From: Pseudomonas sp. NKUCC02_KPG
Lineage (GTDB): Bacteria > Pseudomonadota > Gammaproteobacteria > Pseudomonadales > Pseudomonadaceae
Direction: 5' to 3'
Assembly: GCF_019345465.1 (NCBI RefSeq)
Contig: NZ_JAHKRC010000002.1
Location: 1 to 64,000, forward strand
Length of the DNA: 64,000 nucleotides
The notes below the pieces were generated by a model that saw only the letters and a list, made by a program, of their open reading frames with translations, had not been told where the DNA came from and searched no databases. A program made the translations under genes and the position numbers. This document shows positions 19,646 to 28,586 of the stretch, piece by piece. Each line of letters opens with the position of its first letter. Position 1 is the first letter of the stretch.

Positions 19646-20840
19646 TTTCTGGCTCGCAGCAGGCCTGCTGCTACTCATAGCCCTCAGCTTTTTATTGATC
19701 CCGGTATTGCGTGGCCGCCGCGCCCAGCGCGAAGAAGACCGCACCGCATTGAATGTCGCGCTGTACCAGGAGCGTGTCGCCGAGTTGCAGCAGCAGCGCG
19801 AAGAGGGCGTGTTGACCCCCGAGCAATTTGAAACCGGCCGCGCCGAAGCGGCCCGCGAATTGCTCGCTGACACCGAAGGCGTTGCGCCGGGTCGGGTTTC
19901 CAGCCTGGGCAAGGCCATTCCGTTGCTGGCGGCTGTGCTGGTGCCGGTGCTGGGCTTGGGGCTGTACCTGCACTTTGGTTCCAGCGATAAAGTCGAGCTG
20001 ACCCGCGAGTTTTCGCAACCGCCGCAATCCCTTGAAGAAATGGTCGCGCGCCTGGAGCGTGCCGCTGCTGCGCAACCGGATTCGGCCGAAGGCCTGTACT
20101 TCCTGGGTCGCGCCTATATGGCGCAAAACCGTCCGGCGGAGGCGGCCAAGGTGTTCGAGCGCGCTGCCAACCTGGCCGGGCGTCAGCCTGAGTTGCTGGG
20201 CCAGTGGGCGCAGGCGAAGTACTTCGCCGACGACAAAAAGTGGAGTGACACGCTCCAGGCACTGACCGACGAAGCCCTCAAGGCCGACCCGAAAGAAGTC
20301 ACCAGCCTGGGTCTGCTGGGCATTGCCGCCTTTGAAGAGCGGCGTTTCCAGGAGGCCATTGGCTACTGGCAGCGTTTGATGGATGAGCTGCCCGAAGGCG
20401 ATGCTTCACGTTCTGCCCTCGAAGGCGGTATCGCCAAAGCCCGCGAGCAGCTGCAGGCCAGCGGCGCCAAGGTGGAGGCGGCGCCGGTGGCCAAGGCGAT
20501 GGCGTCGATCAAGGTGAGCGTCGATCTGGCGGATGCGGTCAAGGCCAGTGCCTTGCCGGGCGACAGCGTATTCATTTTCGCCCGTGCGGTATCCGGCCCA
20601 CCGGCACCGCTCGCGGTCAAGCGCGTGACCGTTGCGGACCTGCCGATCACGGTTGAGCTGGGCGATGTCGACGCAATGATGCCGCAATTGAAACTGTCCA
20701 ACTTTCCTGAAGTCCAACTGATGGCACGCATCTCCCGTGCTGGTCAGCCGACGGCGGGCGAGTGGGTAGGGCGTAGCCAGCCGTTGTCCAGCAGCACTCA
20801 AGAGCTGCAACAGCTGACGATCGACAGCCCGGACAAGTAA
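19638..20840 (+). CDS. ccmI: Cytochrome c maturation protein CcmI
   Basis: 400 aa apocytochrome c chaperone. Two N-terminal membrane helices (about 4-22 and 93-112) flank a cytoplasmic loop with a leucine-rich coiled coil. TPR-like repeats follow ([26 protein letters not shown]), then a C-terminal beta-rich domain. The ATG at MIDFWLAAG overlaps the ccmH stop by eight bases. It ends the ccm operon; a REP-like element follows. Confidence 0.92.
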   Translation: MIDFWLAAGLLLLIALSFLLIPVLRGRRAQREEDRTALNVALYQERVAELQQQREEGVLTPEQFETGRAEAARELLADTEGVAPGRVSSLGKAIPLLAAVLVPVLGLGLYLHFGSSDKVELTREFSQPPQSLEEMVARLERAAAAQPDSAEGLYFLGRAYMAQNRPAEAAKVFERAANLAGRQPELLGQWAQAKYFADDKKWSDTLQALTDEALKADPKEVTSLGLLGIAAFEERRFQEAIGYWQRLMDELPEGDASRSALEGGIAKAREQLQASGAKVEAAPVAKAMASIKVSVDLADAVKASALPGDSVFIFARAVSGPPAPLAVKRVTVADLPITVELGDVDAMMPQLKLSNFPEVQLMARISRAGQPTAGEWVGRSQPLSSSTQELQQLTIDSPDK

Positions 20841-20850
20841 TTTCCTGATT

Positions 20851-20878
20851 GTGGGAGCGAGCAAGCCCGCTCCCGCAG
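20851..20878. repeat. REP-like element (type A, single)
   Basis: GTGGGAGCGAGCAAGCCCGC then TCCCGCAG lies just after ccmI. GGGAGC and GCTCCC can form a hairpin, which may protect or end the ccm transcript. Confidence 0.7.
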
Positions 20879-20927
20879 ACAGAGGTTTAGCCGGCACAAT
20901 AAATAATGACTCACAAGAGAAGTCACC

Positions 20928-21323
20928 ATGGCCGTATTTGCACGCATCACCCTGCTCAGCCTGGTCCTTGGCCTGAGCGCCTGTGCGGTTCATCAGCCTT
21001 ATGAGCCGACGGCGCCCTCAACGCCGATGCCGCCGCCGACGCCCCAGCCCTCCGGCAAACCGCTGCCGGACATGCCGATCCCGAAGGCGCCGAAACCCTT
21101 GCCACGCACCTCGGCCACCTTCGCCCCGCCGCCGGGTGGCCCCAGCCACTGGGATGCGCGCATGGGCGTTTACGTGCTGGACAACCAGACCAACATTTTC
21201 TACCGCCAGCGTGCCTACTACCGTTGGGACAACGGCTGGAGCCGTTCGGTGAGCCCCAACGGGCCGTGGGAAGAGACTGACATCAGCGGCGTGCCGCCAG
21301 GGTTGAGTCGGCAATTCAAGTAG
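20928..21323 (+). CDS. Proline-rich lipoprotein of unknown function
   Basis: 131 aa. The signal peptide ends in a lipobox, LGLSAC, with the acylated Cys near residue 19. A proline-rich linker (about 28-65) leads to a C-terminal domain rich in Tyr/Arg/Trp (NIFYRQRAYYRWDNGWSRS). It is probably anchored to the outer membrane. No enzymatic motif is seen. It stands alone between the ccm operon and a strong terminator. Confidence 0.8.
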   Translation: MAVFARITLLSLVLGLSACAVHQPYEPTAPSTPMPPPTPQPSGKPLPDMPIPKAPKPLPRTSATFAPPPGGPSHWDARMGVYVLDNQTNIFYRQRAYYRWDNGWSRSVSPNGPWEETDISGVPPGLSRQFK

Positions 21324-21329
21324 TGCTCA

Positions 21330-21357
21330 ACGGCGACCTTCGGGTCGCCGTTTTTGT
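21330..21357 (+). terminator. Rho-independent terminator after the lipoprotein gene
   Basis: CGGCGACC and GGTCGCCG pair around a TTCG tetraloop and are followed by TTTTTGTTT. Confidence 0.88.
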
Positions 21358-21358
21358 T

Positions 21359-21694
21359 TGTGGTCGGACGTTGGGTGCCAACCAGCACAATTTGACTCGA
21401 ATCTGTATACTTCACATCCGTCCGCGTCAGGGCTTTACGCTTCTGATGCAGGACTTATCTCCCGGCACCTGCCGGCCATTGCTGCAAGCACCGGGCTCAA
21501 CGTGCTAGCGCACGCTTTGCCTTTTGACCTGGGACGCCACTTGCGTTCCGTCACTTGCCAGCCATCACTCTGACAACCCACGGACCTCTGTCCGCTATCG
21601 CCTGCCTGTCAGGAATTCCGGGTTGTTGCGCTTGCCGATTCCTGGCCTTTCGTTGCGTCAGTAGCGATTGCGCGCACATAAAAAGGAGAAAGGA
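21359..21694 (+). other. Long gene-free leader upstream of the symporter
   Basis: 336 bases with no convincing gene. Inverted repeats are present near the 3' end: CAGGAAT (21609-21615) can pair with ATTCCTG about 22 bases on. AAAAGGAGAAAGG directly precedes the symporter ATG. The length and hairpins could fit a structured 5' leader, but I recognise no known riboswitch. Confidence 0.45.
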
Positions 21695-23362
21695 ATGTTT
21701 CAACTTTCCACCCTCACTGTGTTGCTGCTTATGTTTTGTTTCTATGGCCTGACTTTTCTGGTTTCTTTGCGTGTGGGTCGCAAGGAAGAAAATGTCGATG
21801 GTTATATGGTTTCCAATAACTCCATCGGTTTTGGCATGTCAGCCGCCAGCATGACGGCCACCTGGATCTGGGCGGCATCGTTTTATGCCGCCGCCACTGC
21901 GGGTTACAAATTCGGGATCTCGGGGGCGCTGCACTACGGCTTCTGGGGCGCGCTGATGATTTTGTTCATTTACCCCTTTGGCCGGCGATTTCGGCAACTG
22001 GCACCCAAGGCCCACACGCTCGCTGAAATCATGCATGCACGGCACGGGCGCTCCAGCCAGATGATTCTGGCGGGTTCCAATATTGTCGGAAGCCTCATCA
22101 GCCTGATGGTCAACTTCACCGCCGCCGGGGCGTTGGTGGCGGTGCTCTCGCCGCTTAGCTTTACCCACGGCGTTCTGATTGCGGGCGTGGGTATTCTCAC
22201 CTACACCATCTGGTCGGGATTTCGCTCGTCGGTGCTCACAGATTTCGGTCAGCTGTTCGCCATGATCTTCGCTGCCGTGGTGATCATTCCGATTATTTTC
22301 TTTCAGCTGGGCGGCCCGGAACTCTTTGCCCAGGGCATGCCGAAGATCACGCCCGAGCAAGCCAGCTTCTATTCCAAAACCGCGATTCTTGAGCAGGGTG
22401 CACCGTACTTCGTCGCCGTGCTGGCCTACGCCATCGGTAATCAGACCATCGCCCAGCGCCTGTTTGCCGTGCGCGAGGATTTGATGAAGTCGACCTTTGT
22501 CACGGCCACCATCGGTTATGCCTCAATCGTGATCGGGCTTGGCATGCTGGGCTTTATGGCATTGCTGGCCGGTATCGAACCGCTGGACGGCGATCTCAAC
22601 AACCTGATTCCGCAAATGGCTTCGACCTATTTGCCGCCTTTTGCGGTGGGGCTGTTTTTCATCATGGTGATTGGTTCGCTGTCATCCACTGCCGACTCGG
22701 ATCTGTCCGCGTTGTCGGCACTGGTCATGACCGACGTGTATGGCAAGAACATCGCCAAGGGCAAGCCAAACCCCAAAACCATGTTGTTTGTGGGGCGCCT
22801 GACCATGGTGCTGGCAACGATGCTGGCAATGATTTTCGCCAGCATGAAACTCGACATTCTGACCATGCTGATTTTTGTCGGTGCGCTGTGGGGTGCCATC
22901 GTGTTCCCTGTCATCGCCAGCCTGTATTGGGAACGGATTACCAATGCAGCGTTTACCAGTGCGGCGATCGCAGGCTTTGTGATGTTTTTGGTCGCGCGGT
23001 TCGAGTTGCTGGAGATGCAGGGTTTGGTGGCGCTGCTTTTCGAATGTTGCGCCTCGATAGGTGGCGGGGTGGTGATCGGACTGATGGCATTCGGCTTCTT
23101 GGGTAAGCGCGCCGGGTTTGTGCTGGGTGCGCTGGCCTTTATGGTGTTTGCGCCCTTTGCGTTTGGTTTTTTACGTGATTACCCGGTACTGCTCAGCTCA
23201 TTGACGGCCTATGGCGTCAGTACGGTGGTGTGTGTGCTGGTGAGTTTGCGTTCCAACCAGACATTTGATTTTGACTGCATCAACGAACGGGTGGTGGCTT
23301 TTCACCACAACCCTGAACCTGACACTGAAAACGGAGCCTCCCCATGTCCAGTTTCGCTTTGA
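21695..23362 (+). CDS. Sodium:solute symporter (SSS family)
   Basis: 555 aa with about 13 membrane helices. SSS-type features include the GYMVSNNSIGFGMSAASMTATW region, TLAEIMHARHG, and SLSSTADSDLSALSALVMTDVY near the sodium site. The substrate is not evident; urea, amino-acid and carboxylate carriers all occur in the family. The ATG after AAGGAGAAAGGA is chosen over an upstream in-frame start. The 3' end overlaps the next, very short gene, so the two are probably made together. Confidence 0.9.
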   Translation: MFQLSTLTVLLLMFCFYGLTFLVSLRVGRKEENVDGYMVSNNSIGFGMSAASMTATWIWAASFYAAATAGYKFGISGALHYGFWGALMILFIYPFGRRFRQLAPKAHTLAEIMHARHGRSSQMILAGSNIVGSLISLMVNFTAAGALVAVLSPLSFTHGVLIAGVGILTYTIWSGFRSSVLTDFGQLFAMIFAAVVIIPIIFFQLGGPELFAQGMPKITPEQASFYSKTAILEQGAPYFVAVLAYAIGNQTIAQRLFAVREDLMKSTFVTATIGYASIVIGLGMLGFMALLAGIEPLDGDLNNLIPQMASTYLPPFAVGLFFIMVIGSLSSTADSDLSALSALVMTDVYGKNIAKGKPNPKTMLFVGRLTMVLATMLAMIFASMKLDILTMLIFVGALWGAIVFPVIASLYWERITNAAFTSAAIAGFVMFLVARFELLEMQGLVALLFECCASIGGGVVIGLMAFGFLGKRAGFVLGALAFMVFAPFAFGFLRDYPVLLSSLTAYGVSTVVCVLVSLRSNQTFDFDCINERVVAFHHNPEPDTENGASPCPVSL

Positions 23363-23475
23363 CTGCTTATGTATTGATCTGGCCGGCCATCGCGGCCGTG
23401 GTGATGCTGACACTGTGCGTGAGCCTGTGGCGCGACATGCGCAAGGCCAGGCGTGACGGTACAGATCTGGTTTAA
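23344..23475 (+). CDS. 43-aa putative transporter small subunit
   Basis: 43 aa with one hydrophobic helix (about 8-28: YVLIWPAIAAVVMLTLCVSL) and a basic tail (WRDMRKARRDG). It overlaps the end of the symporter by 19 bases in another frame, with GGAGCC a few bases before the ATG. Small proteins of this kind are annotated next to SSS carriers in Pseudomonas as putative transporter small subunits. An accessory or stabilising role for the symporter is inferred. It is too short for ordinary length cut-offs. Confidence 0.8.
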   Translation: MSSFALTAYVLIWPAIAAVVMLTLCVSLWRDMRKARRDGTDLV

Positions 23476-23503
23476 CCCGTGTAACAGGGGTTAAGACGAG
23501 AAG

Positions 23504-23538
23504 GCCGCGATCTGCTTGTACAGCCGATCGCGGCTTTT
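23504..23538 (+). terminator. Terminator after the symporter pair
   Basis: GCCGCGATC and GATCGCGGC pair around a 13-base loop and are followed by TTTT. Confidence 0.75.
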
Positions 23539-23619
23539 GTGTTTCTGCAGCCGCGACAAAATCGCGCCATTTTTCCCCTGATTGTGTAGGGTGCTACGGG
23601 TCGTTATCAGGAGCTGGCC

Positions 23620-24462
23620 ATGAGCCCATTTGAATTCAAGCAAGTTGATGTCTTCAGTACGGTTGCACTCAAGGGCAACCCGGTTGCCGTGGTGTTGAAC
23701 GCTGACAGCCTGACCGACGGGCAGATGGCCGACTTTGCGCGCTGGACCAATCTCAGTGAAACCACCTTCGTGCTGAAACCGCAAAATCCTGAAGCGGATT
23801 ACCGCTTGCGCATCTTTACCACTCTGAAAGAACTGCCGTTTGCCGGGCACCCGACGCTGGGCAGTTGTCACGCCTGGCTGGAAGCCGGGGGCACGCCCAA
23901 GGGTGAAGAAATCATTCAGGAATGCAGCGCAGGCTTGATCAGAATCCGCCGCGACGCCGGGCAACTGGCCTTTACGGCGCCGCCTCTGTTGCGTACCGGC
24001 GCTGTCGAGAGTGAATTGCTGCAACGTATCTGTGGTGGCCTGGGTATCGAGTTGCAGGCGGTGGTGCTGGCGCGTTGGGTCGACAACGGTCCCGGCTGGG
24101 TGGCGCTGATGCTGCGCGACCGCGAGCAGGTACTGGCTTTAAACCCTGATTACGCACAATTGATGGGCCTGTCCATCGGGGTGGTCGCGCCCTGGAATGC
24201 CGGGCGTGATGGCGATGAGGCGCAGTTTGAAGTGCGTGCGTTCTGTGCCGGTGAAGGCATGCCCGAAGATCCGGTCACTGGCAGCCTGAATGCCGGGCTG
24301 GCCCAGTGGTTGATCGGCGACGGTCTGGCCCCGGCGCGCTATGTGGCCAGTCAAGGGACGGCAATGGGGCGAGCAGGGCGCGTAGCCATTGAGCAGATCG
24401 GCGACGATATCTGGGTGGGCGGCTCAGCAGTGACCTGTATTTCGGGGCAACTCTCGCTTTAG
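23620..24462 (+). CDS. PhzF-family isomerase/epimerase
   Basis: 280 aa, full length for the PhzF fold (diaminopimelate-epimerase-like). The catalytic Glu is E47 in NLSETTFVL. The conserved GHPTLGS and EDPVTGSLNAGLAQWL motifs are present. The physiological substrate of this type is usually unknown; no phenazine genes are nearby, so a phenazine role is not implied. It is convergent with topB, with the two stops only a few bases apart. Confidence 0.88.
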   Translation: MSPFEFKQVDVFSTVALKGNPVAVVLNADSLTDGQMADFARWTNLSETTFVLKPQNPEADYRLRIFTTLKELPFAGHPTLGSCHAWLEAGGTPKGEEIIQECSAGLIRIRRDAGQLAFTAPPLLRTGAVESELLQRICGGLGIELQAVVLARWVDNGPGWVALMLRDREQVLALNPDYAQLMGLSIGVVAPWNAGRDGDEAQFEVRAFCAGEGMPEDPVTGSLNAGLAQWLIGDGLAPARYVASQGTAMGRAGRVAIEQIGDDIWVGGSAVTCISGQLSL

Positions 24463-24465
24463 CAT

Positions 24466-26394
24466 TCATGCCCCCTTGGCTTTCACCGCCCGTTTTGGCT
24501 TGGCCTTGCCGGTTGCGGGCTTGCGTTTCTTTTTCCAGGCAGGTGCCGCACCCGCCGGGCTGCTGATGGTCAGCGTCAGGGCGCTGCAACGCTCGATGTG
24601 CTTGCTCATCCAGGCCGCCTGCTTGGCGACGAATACGTCGAGGGTCATCTCGCCGCTTTGCACCATGTCCAGTGCCTGTTCCCAGATGGCCGTGGTGCCG
24701 GGGTCGGCGATGGCGCGGGGCACGGCGTCGATCAGGCTGAAGGCGGGCGCCGTGGCGGCCAGGGCCTTGCCGTTTTTGATCAGGTAACCGCGGTCCAGCA
24801 AGCCCTGGATGATGCCTGCCCGGGTGGCTTCGGTGCCGATGCCGGTGGTGTCCTTGAGTTTTTGCTTGAGCAGTGGGTCTTGCACCAGCTTGGCGACGTT
24901 TTTCATCGCCTTGATCAGGTCGCCTTCGGTGAAGGGCTTGGGTGGCTGGGTCCACAGGTCTTTGAGGTTGACCCCGACAATCGCGCAGTCCAGGCCTTCG
25001 CGCAATACAGGCAACGGTTGTGGTGCCGGGGCTTCGCGGCCCTTGGCCGGGGCCAGGGCTTCGGGCAGTGCGCGCTTCCAGCCGGGCTCGACGATTTGCT
25101 TGCCGACGGCACGCACATTTTGTTCCGCGCAATCGAAGTCGGCCTGGGTGCGGTCGTATTCGTGGTTGGGCAGAAATTGCGCCAGGTAGCGTGCGCGAAT
25201 CAGCGTATACACGGCGCGGTGTTTGCCGCTCAGGCGTTCGAGGTTTTTGGCAGCCGCCGTGGGGATGATGCCGTGGTGGGCGCTGACCTTGGCATCGTTC
25301 CAGGCCCGTGAACGGCGCTGGGGGTCCAGATGCGCGGCCAGTGGCCCCAATGCCGGGTCTGCGTGCTGCAGGGCGCTCAGGATCGACGGTGCTTCGCCGT
25401 GCTGGCTTTGTGGCAGGTAGCCACAGTCGCTGCGCGGGTAGGTGATCACTTTGTAGGTTTCGTACAGGGCCTGGGCGACGTCCAGGGTTTCCTGGGCGCC
25501 CAGGCCGAGTTTTTTTGAACACACCTCTTGCAGCGTGCCCAGGTCGAACGGCAAGGGTGCCACTTCACGCATGCGCTCGGTGCGCAGCTTGATCACCCGG
25601 GCGCTGCTCGCGCTGTTCATTGCGGCGGCGGCCTGCTGTGCATGGGCCTGGTTGAGGCAGCGGTCCTGGTCGTCGCACGTGTCGGGATCCGCGCGCCATT
25701 GCGCGGCGAACAACTGCCCGTCGTGTTTGAGTTGCACATCAATGGCCCAGTAGGCCACGGGGATAAAGTCGCTGATGCTGCGGTCACGGTCGACCACCAG
25801 GCGCAGCGTCGGGGTTTGCACCCGGCCCACCGGCAACACGCCCTGATAGCCGGACTGGCGACCGAGCAGGGTGAACAGGCGGCTCATGTTCATGCCGATC
25901 AACCAGTCGGCCCGTGAGCGTCCCAGTGCCGAGTGGTAGAGGTTGAAGGTTTCGGCCCCCGGTTTGAGTGCGGCCAGGGCCTTGCGAATGGAGGCGTCGT
26001 CCAGGGCTGACAGCCACAGGCGCTGGATCGGGCCGCGATAGCGGCAGTGCTCGACCAGCTCGCGGGCGATCATCTCGCCTTCACGGTCGGCGTCGGTGGC
26101 GATCACCAGTTCGCTGGCTTCCCCGAGCAGGCGCTTGACGGCCTTGAACTGGCTGGCGGTCTTGGGCTTGACGCGCATTTTCCATTTTTCGGGAACGATC
26201 GGCAGGTCGGCCAGTACCCAGCGCTTGTAGCGCTCGTCGTAGGCGTCGGGCGGGGCGGTTTCGAGCAGGTGGCCGATGCACCAGGTGACGGTGGCAGCGG
26301 GGCCGATCCAGCAGCCATCACCGCGTCGGCTGGCACCGAGTACGGCGGCGATATCTTTGGCCTGGGAGGGTTTTTCACACAAAAACAACCGCAT
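24466..26394 (-). CDS. topB: DNA topoisomerase III
   Basis: 642 aa type IA topoisomerase, which decatenates replication and recombination intermediates. The TOPRIM domain has LCEKPSQAKDIA and ATDADREGEMI. The catalytic Tyr is in VITYPRSDCGYLP. The last about 20 residues are Lys/Arg-rich, without C-terminal zinc fingers. It lies alone, convergent with the PhzF gene. Confidence 0.95.
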   Translation of the reverse strand: MRLFLCEKPSQAKDIAAVLGASRRGDGCWIGPAATVTWCIGHLLETAPPDAYDERYKRWVLADLPIVPEKWKMRVKPKTASQFKAVKRLLGEASELVIATDADREGEMIARELVEHCRYRGPIQRLWLSALDDASIRKALAALKPGAETFNLYHSALGRSRADWLIGMNMSRLFTLLGRQSGYQGVLPVGRVQTPTLRLVVDRDRSISDFIPVAYWAIDVQLKHDGQLFAAQWRADPDTCDDQDRCLNQAHAQQAAAAMNSASSARVIKLRTERMREVAPLPFDLGTLQEVCSKKLGLGAQETLDVAQALYETYKVITYPRSDCGYLPQSQHGEAPSILSALQHADPALGPLAAHLDPQRRSRAWNDAKVSAHHGIIPTAAAKNLERLSGKHRAVYTLIRARYLAQFLPNHEYDRTQADFDCAEQNVRAVGKQIVEPGWKRALPEALAPAKGREAPAPQPLPVLREGLDCAIVGVNLKDLWTQPPKPFTEGDLIKAMKNVAKLVQDPLLKQKLKDTTGIGTEATRAGIIQGLLDRGYLIKNGKALAATAPAFSLIDAVPRAIADPGTTAIWEQALDMVQSGEMTLDVFVAKQAAWMSKHIERCSALTLTISSPAGAAPAWKKKRKPATGKAKPKRAVKAKGA

Positions 26395-26510
26395 CGCTCA
26401 ACTCATTCAGGGTGCGCAGAAGACGCACAGCATGGGCAGAGACGGGCGCGAGGGCAAGTGTTTTTACTGGTTTTTTGTACAGCTATTGCGGGGAGGGTAA
26501 TGCTCTTCCC

Positions 26511-26602
26511 GTAGTCGCTGCCAAGGAACGAAGGCTGCGAGCTTTTAACTTGCAGCGACGGGAGTCATGAGCTCGCAGCCTTCGTTCCTCGGCAGCGACT
26601 AC
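26511..26602. repeat. Type B REP-like inverted pair
   Basis: GTAGTCGCTGCCAAGGAACG... at the left and its reverse complement (...TTCCTCGGCAGCGACTAC) at the right, about 30 bases apart, in the 230-base gap between topB and sbp. No gene is seen in this gap. Confidence 0.75.
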
Positions 26603-26624
26603 GGCGCTGTCGAGGTTGGTGGGA

Positions 26625-27632
26625 TTATTGACCGTTATAGATCTGGTCGAACACGCCACCGTCGTTGAAGTACTTTTTCTGCACGTCGCGCCAGTCACCG
26701 AAGGTTTTCTCAACCGACAGGAAGTCGACTTTCGGGAAGCGGTCGTTGTATTTGGCCAGTACTGCCTTGTCACGTGGACGCAGGTAGTTGTTGGCGGCGA
26801 TTTCCTGGCCTTCAGGGGACCACAGGTACTTCAGATAGGCGTCAGCGGTTGCGCGGGTGCCTTTTTTGTCGACCACTTTGTCAACCACGCTCACTGGCGG
26901 CTCGGCTTCTGCCGATACGCTCGGGTAGATCACTTCGAACTGGTCGCGGCCAAATTCACGGGCAATCATTTCAGCTTCGTTTTCGAAGGTCACCAGCACG
27001 TCGCCGATCTGGTTGGTCATGAAGGTGGTGGTGGCTGCACGGCCGCCGGTGTCGAGTACCGGCGCTTGCTTGAACAGCTTGGCGACAAAGTCTTTGGCCT
27101 TGGTTTCGTCACCGCCGTTTTTCAGCACATAACCCCAGGCCGAGAGGAAGGTGTAGCGGCCGTTGCCCGAAGTTTTCGGGTTGGGCACGATCACCTGTAC
27201 GCCGTCCTTGAGCAGGTCAGGCCAGTCGTTCAGGGCTTTCGGGTTGCCTTTGCGCACGATAAACACAGTGGCCGAGGTGAACGGCGCGCTGTTGTCGGGC
27301 AGGCGTGTGACCCAGTTTTGCGGGACCAACTGGCCGTTGTCGGCCAGGGCGTTGATGTCGGTGGCCATGTTCATGGTGATCACGTCAGCCGGCAGGCCGT
27401 CGATGACTGAGCGGGCCTGTTTGCTGGAGCCGCCGAAGGACATTTGTATGTTGAGCTTTTCGCCGTTGTGCTCTTGTGCCCAGTGCTTCTGGAAGGCCGC
27501 GTTGTAGTCCTTGTAGAAGTCACGCATCACGTCGTAGGACACGTTCAGCAACGGCGGAGGAGTCGCTGCGTGAGCGACGCTGCCGAGGGCCAGGCCTACG
27601 GCCAGAATTGAAGCACTAAAGAGTTTTTTCAC
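26625..27632 (-). CDS. sbp: Sulfate ABC transporter substrate-binding protein
   Basis: 335 aa periplasmic protein with a signal peptide (MKKLFSASILAVGLALGSVAHA). Family motifs include LNVSYDVMRDFYKDYN, FGGSSKQARSVIDGL and TSGNGRYTFLSAWGY. It binds sulfate (possibly thiosulfate) for CysTWA import. No permease or ATPase genes are adjacent, so this is either a solitary copy or it works with a transporter encoded elsewhere. Confidence 0.92.
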   Translation of the reverse strand: MKKLFSASILAVGLALGSVAHAATPPPLLNVSYDVMRDFYKDYNAAFQKHWAQEHNGEKLNIQMSFGGSSKQARSVIDGLPADVITMNMATDINALADNGQLVPQNWVTRLPDNSAPFTSATVFIVRKGNPKALNDWPDLLKDGVQVIVPNPKTSGNGRYTFLSAWGYVLKNGGDETKAKDFVAKLFKQAPVLDTGGRAATTTFMTNQIGDVLVTFENEAEMIAREFGRDQFEVIYPSVSAEAEPPVSVVDKVVDKKGTRATADAYLKYLWSPEGQEIAANNYLRPRDKAVLAKYNDRFPKVDFLSVEKTFGDWRDVQKKYFNDGGVFDQIYNGQ

Positions 27633-27725
27633 TGCGAATTCCTTGTTATGGAGAGCAATAAGGGCAATTTGCCAGCAACTATAGCGGCTGACGCATAGTC
27701 CTTAAAAGATTAAAAAGTGCTGTGG

Positions 27726-28547
27726 TTATGCATTTTTAGCAAAGAGTGCATTGCCGCAACGGGAACAAAAAGAAGCCGATTGTTCGTGGGTGTTTTTCTT
27801 GCAGGTGGGGCAGTCGTGCTTGAGCTGTTCGCCGCGCATGGCATTGGCCAGCTCGGCGGTGAAGATGCCGGTGGGCACGGCAATGATCGAGTAGCCGGTG
27901 ATCATTACCATGGCCGAGATCACTTGGCCCAGCACGGTCTTGGGCACGATGTCGCCAAAGCCCACGGTCGTCAGGGTGACGATGGCCCAGTAAATGCTCA
28001 CCGGGATGCTGGTAAAGCCGTTTTCCGGGCCTTCGACCACGTACATCAGGCTGCCGAACACCGTGACCAGGGTCGAGACACTGACCAGGAACACGATGAT
28101 TTTCTGCTTGCTGCCGCGCAGGGCCGCGAGCAGGTAGTTAGCCTGGCTCAGGTAGGGTCGCAGTTTGAGGATGCGAAAAATGCGCAGCATGCGGATGATG
28201 CGGATAATCAGCAGGTACTGCGCGTCGCTGTAATAGATCGCCAGGATCCCCGGCACGATGGCCAGCAAATCCACCAGCCCGTAGAAGCTGAAGGCGTAAC
28301 GCAGCGGTTTGGGGGAGCAATACAGGCGCAGGCCGTACTCGATGGCAAAGACAAAGGTAAAGCCCCATTCGATATAGGCCAGCATGTTGGCGTAGTCGCG
28401 GTGAATGCTGTTGATGCTGTCGAGCACCACCACCACCAGGCTGCACATGATGATCAGCAGCAGTGCGGTGTCAAAGCGCCGTCCTGCGGGTGTGTCGGCC
28501 TGGAAGACCATGATGTACAGGCGCTGGCGCCAATCCTTGTTGTCCAT
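27726..28547 (-). CDS. Voltage-gated-type potassium channel with C-terminal zinc ribbon
   Basis: 273 aa six-helix ion channel. S4 carries regularly spaced arginines (RIIRMLRIFRILKLRPYL). The pore helix and filter are TLTTVGFGDIVP, the K+-type TVGFGD. After S6 come about 45 residues ending in a zinc-ribbon-like motif: CPTCKK, 12 further residues, then CSRCGNALF. That appendage is unusual for a Kv-type channel. It is a single gene, with sbp downstream on the same strand. Confidence 0.9.
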   Translation of the reverse strand: MDNKDWRQRLYIMVFQADTPAGRRFDTALLLIIMCSLVVVVLDSINSIHRDYANMLAYIEWGFTFVFAIEYGLRLYCSPKPLRYAFSFYGLVDLLAIVPGILAIYYSDAQYLLIIRIIRMLRIFRILKLRPYLSQANYLLAALRGSKQKIIVFLVSVSTLVTVFGSLMYVVEGPENGFTSIPVSIYWAIVTLTTVGFGDIVPKTVLGQVISAMVMITGYSIIAVPTGIFTAELANAMRGEQLKHDCPTCKKNTHEQSASFCSRCGNALFAKNA

Positions 28548-28586
28548 GCAGGTTGCTCGATGCCCAAATGTCAGAAGGTTCGAGTA

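Noticed and set aside
21323..21752. Small open frames in the leader before the symporter
   Set aside because: No RBS, no motifs and mutual overlap; they cross a terminator or the symporter start.
23620..24462. Phenazine biosynthesis role for the PhzF protein
   Set aside because: No other phz gene is nearby, and PhzF-fold proteins are common outside phenazine pathways.
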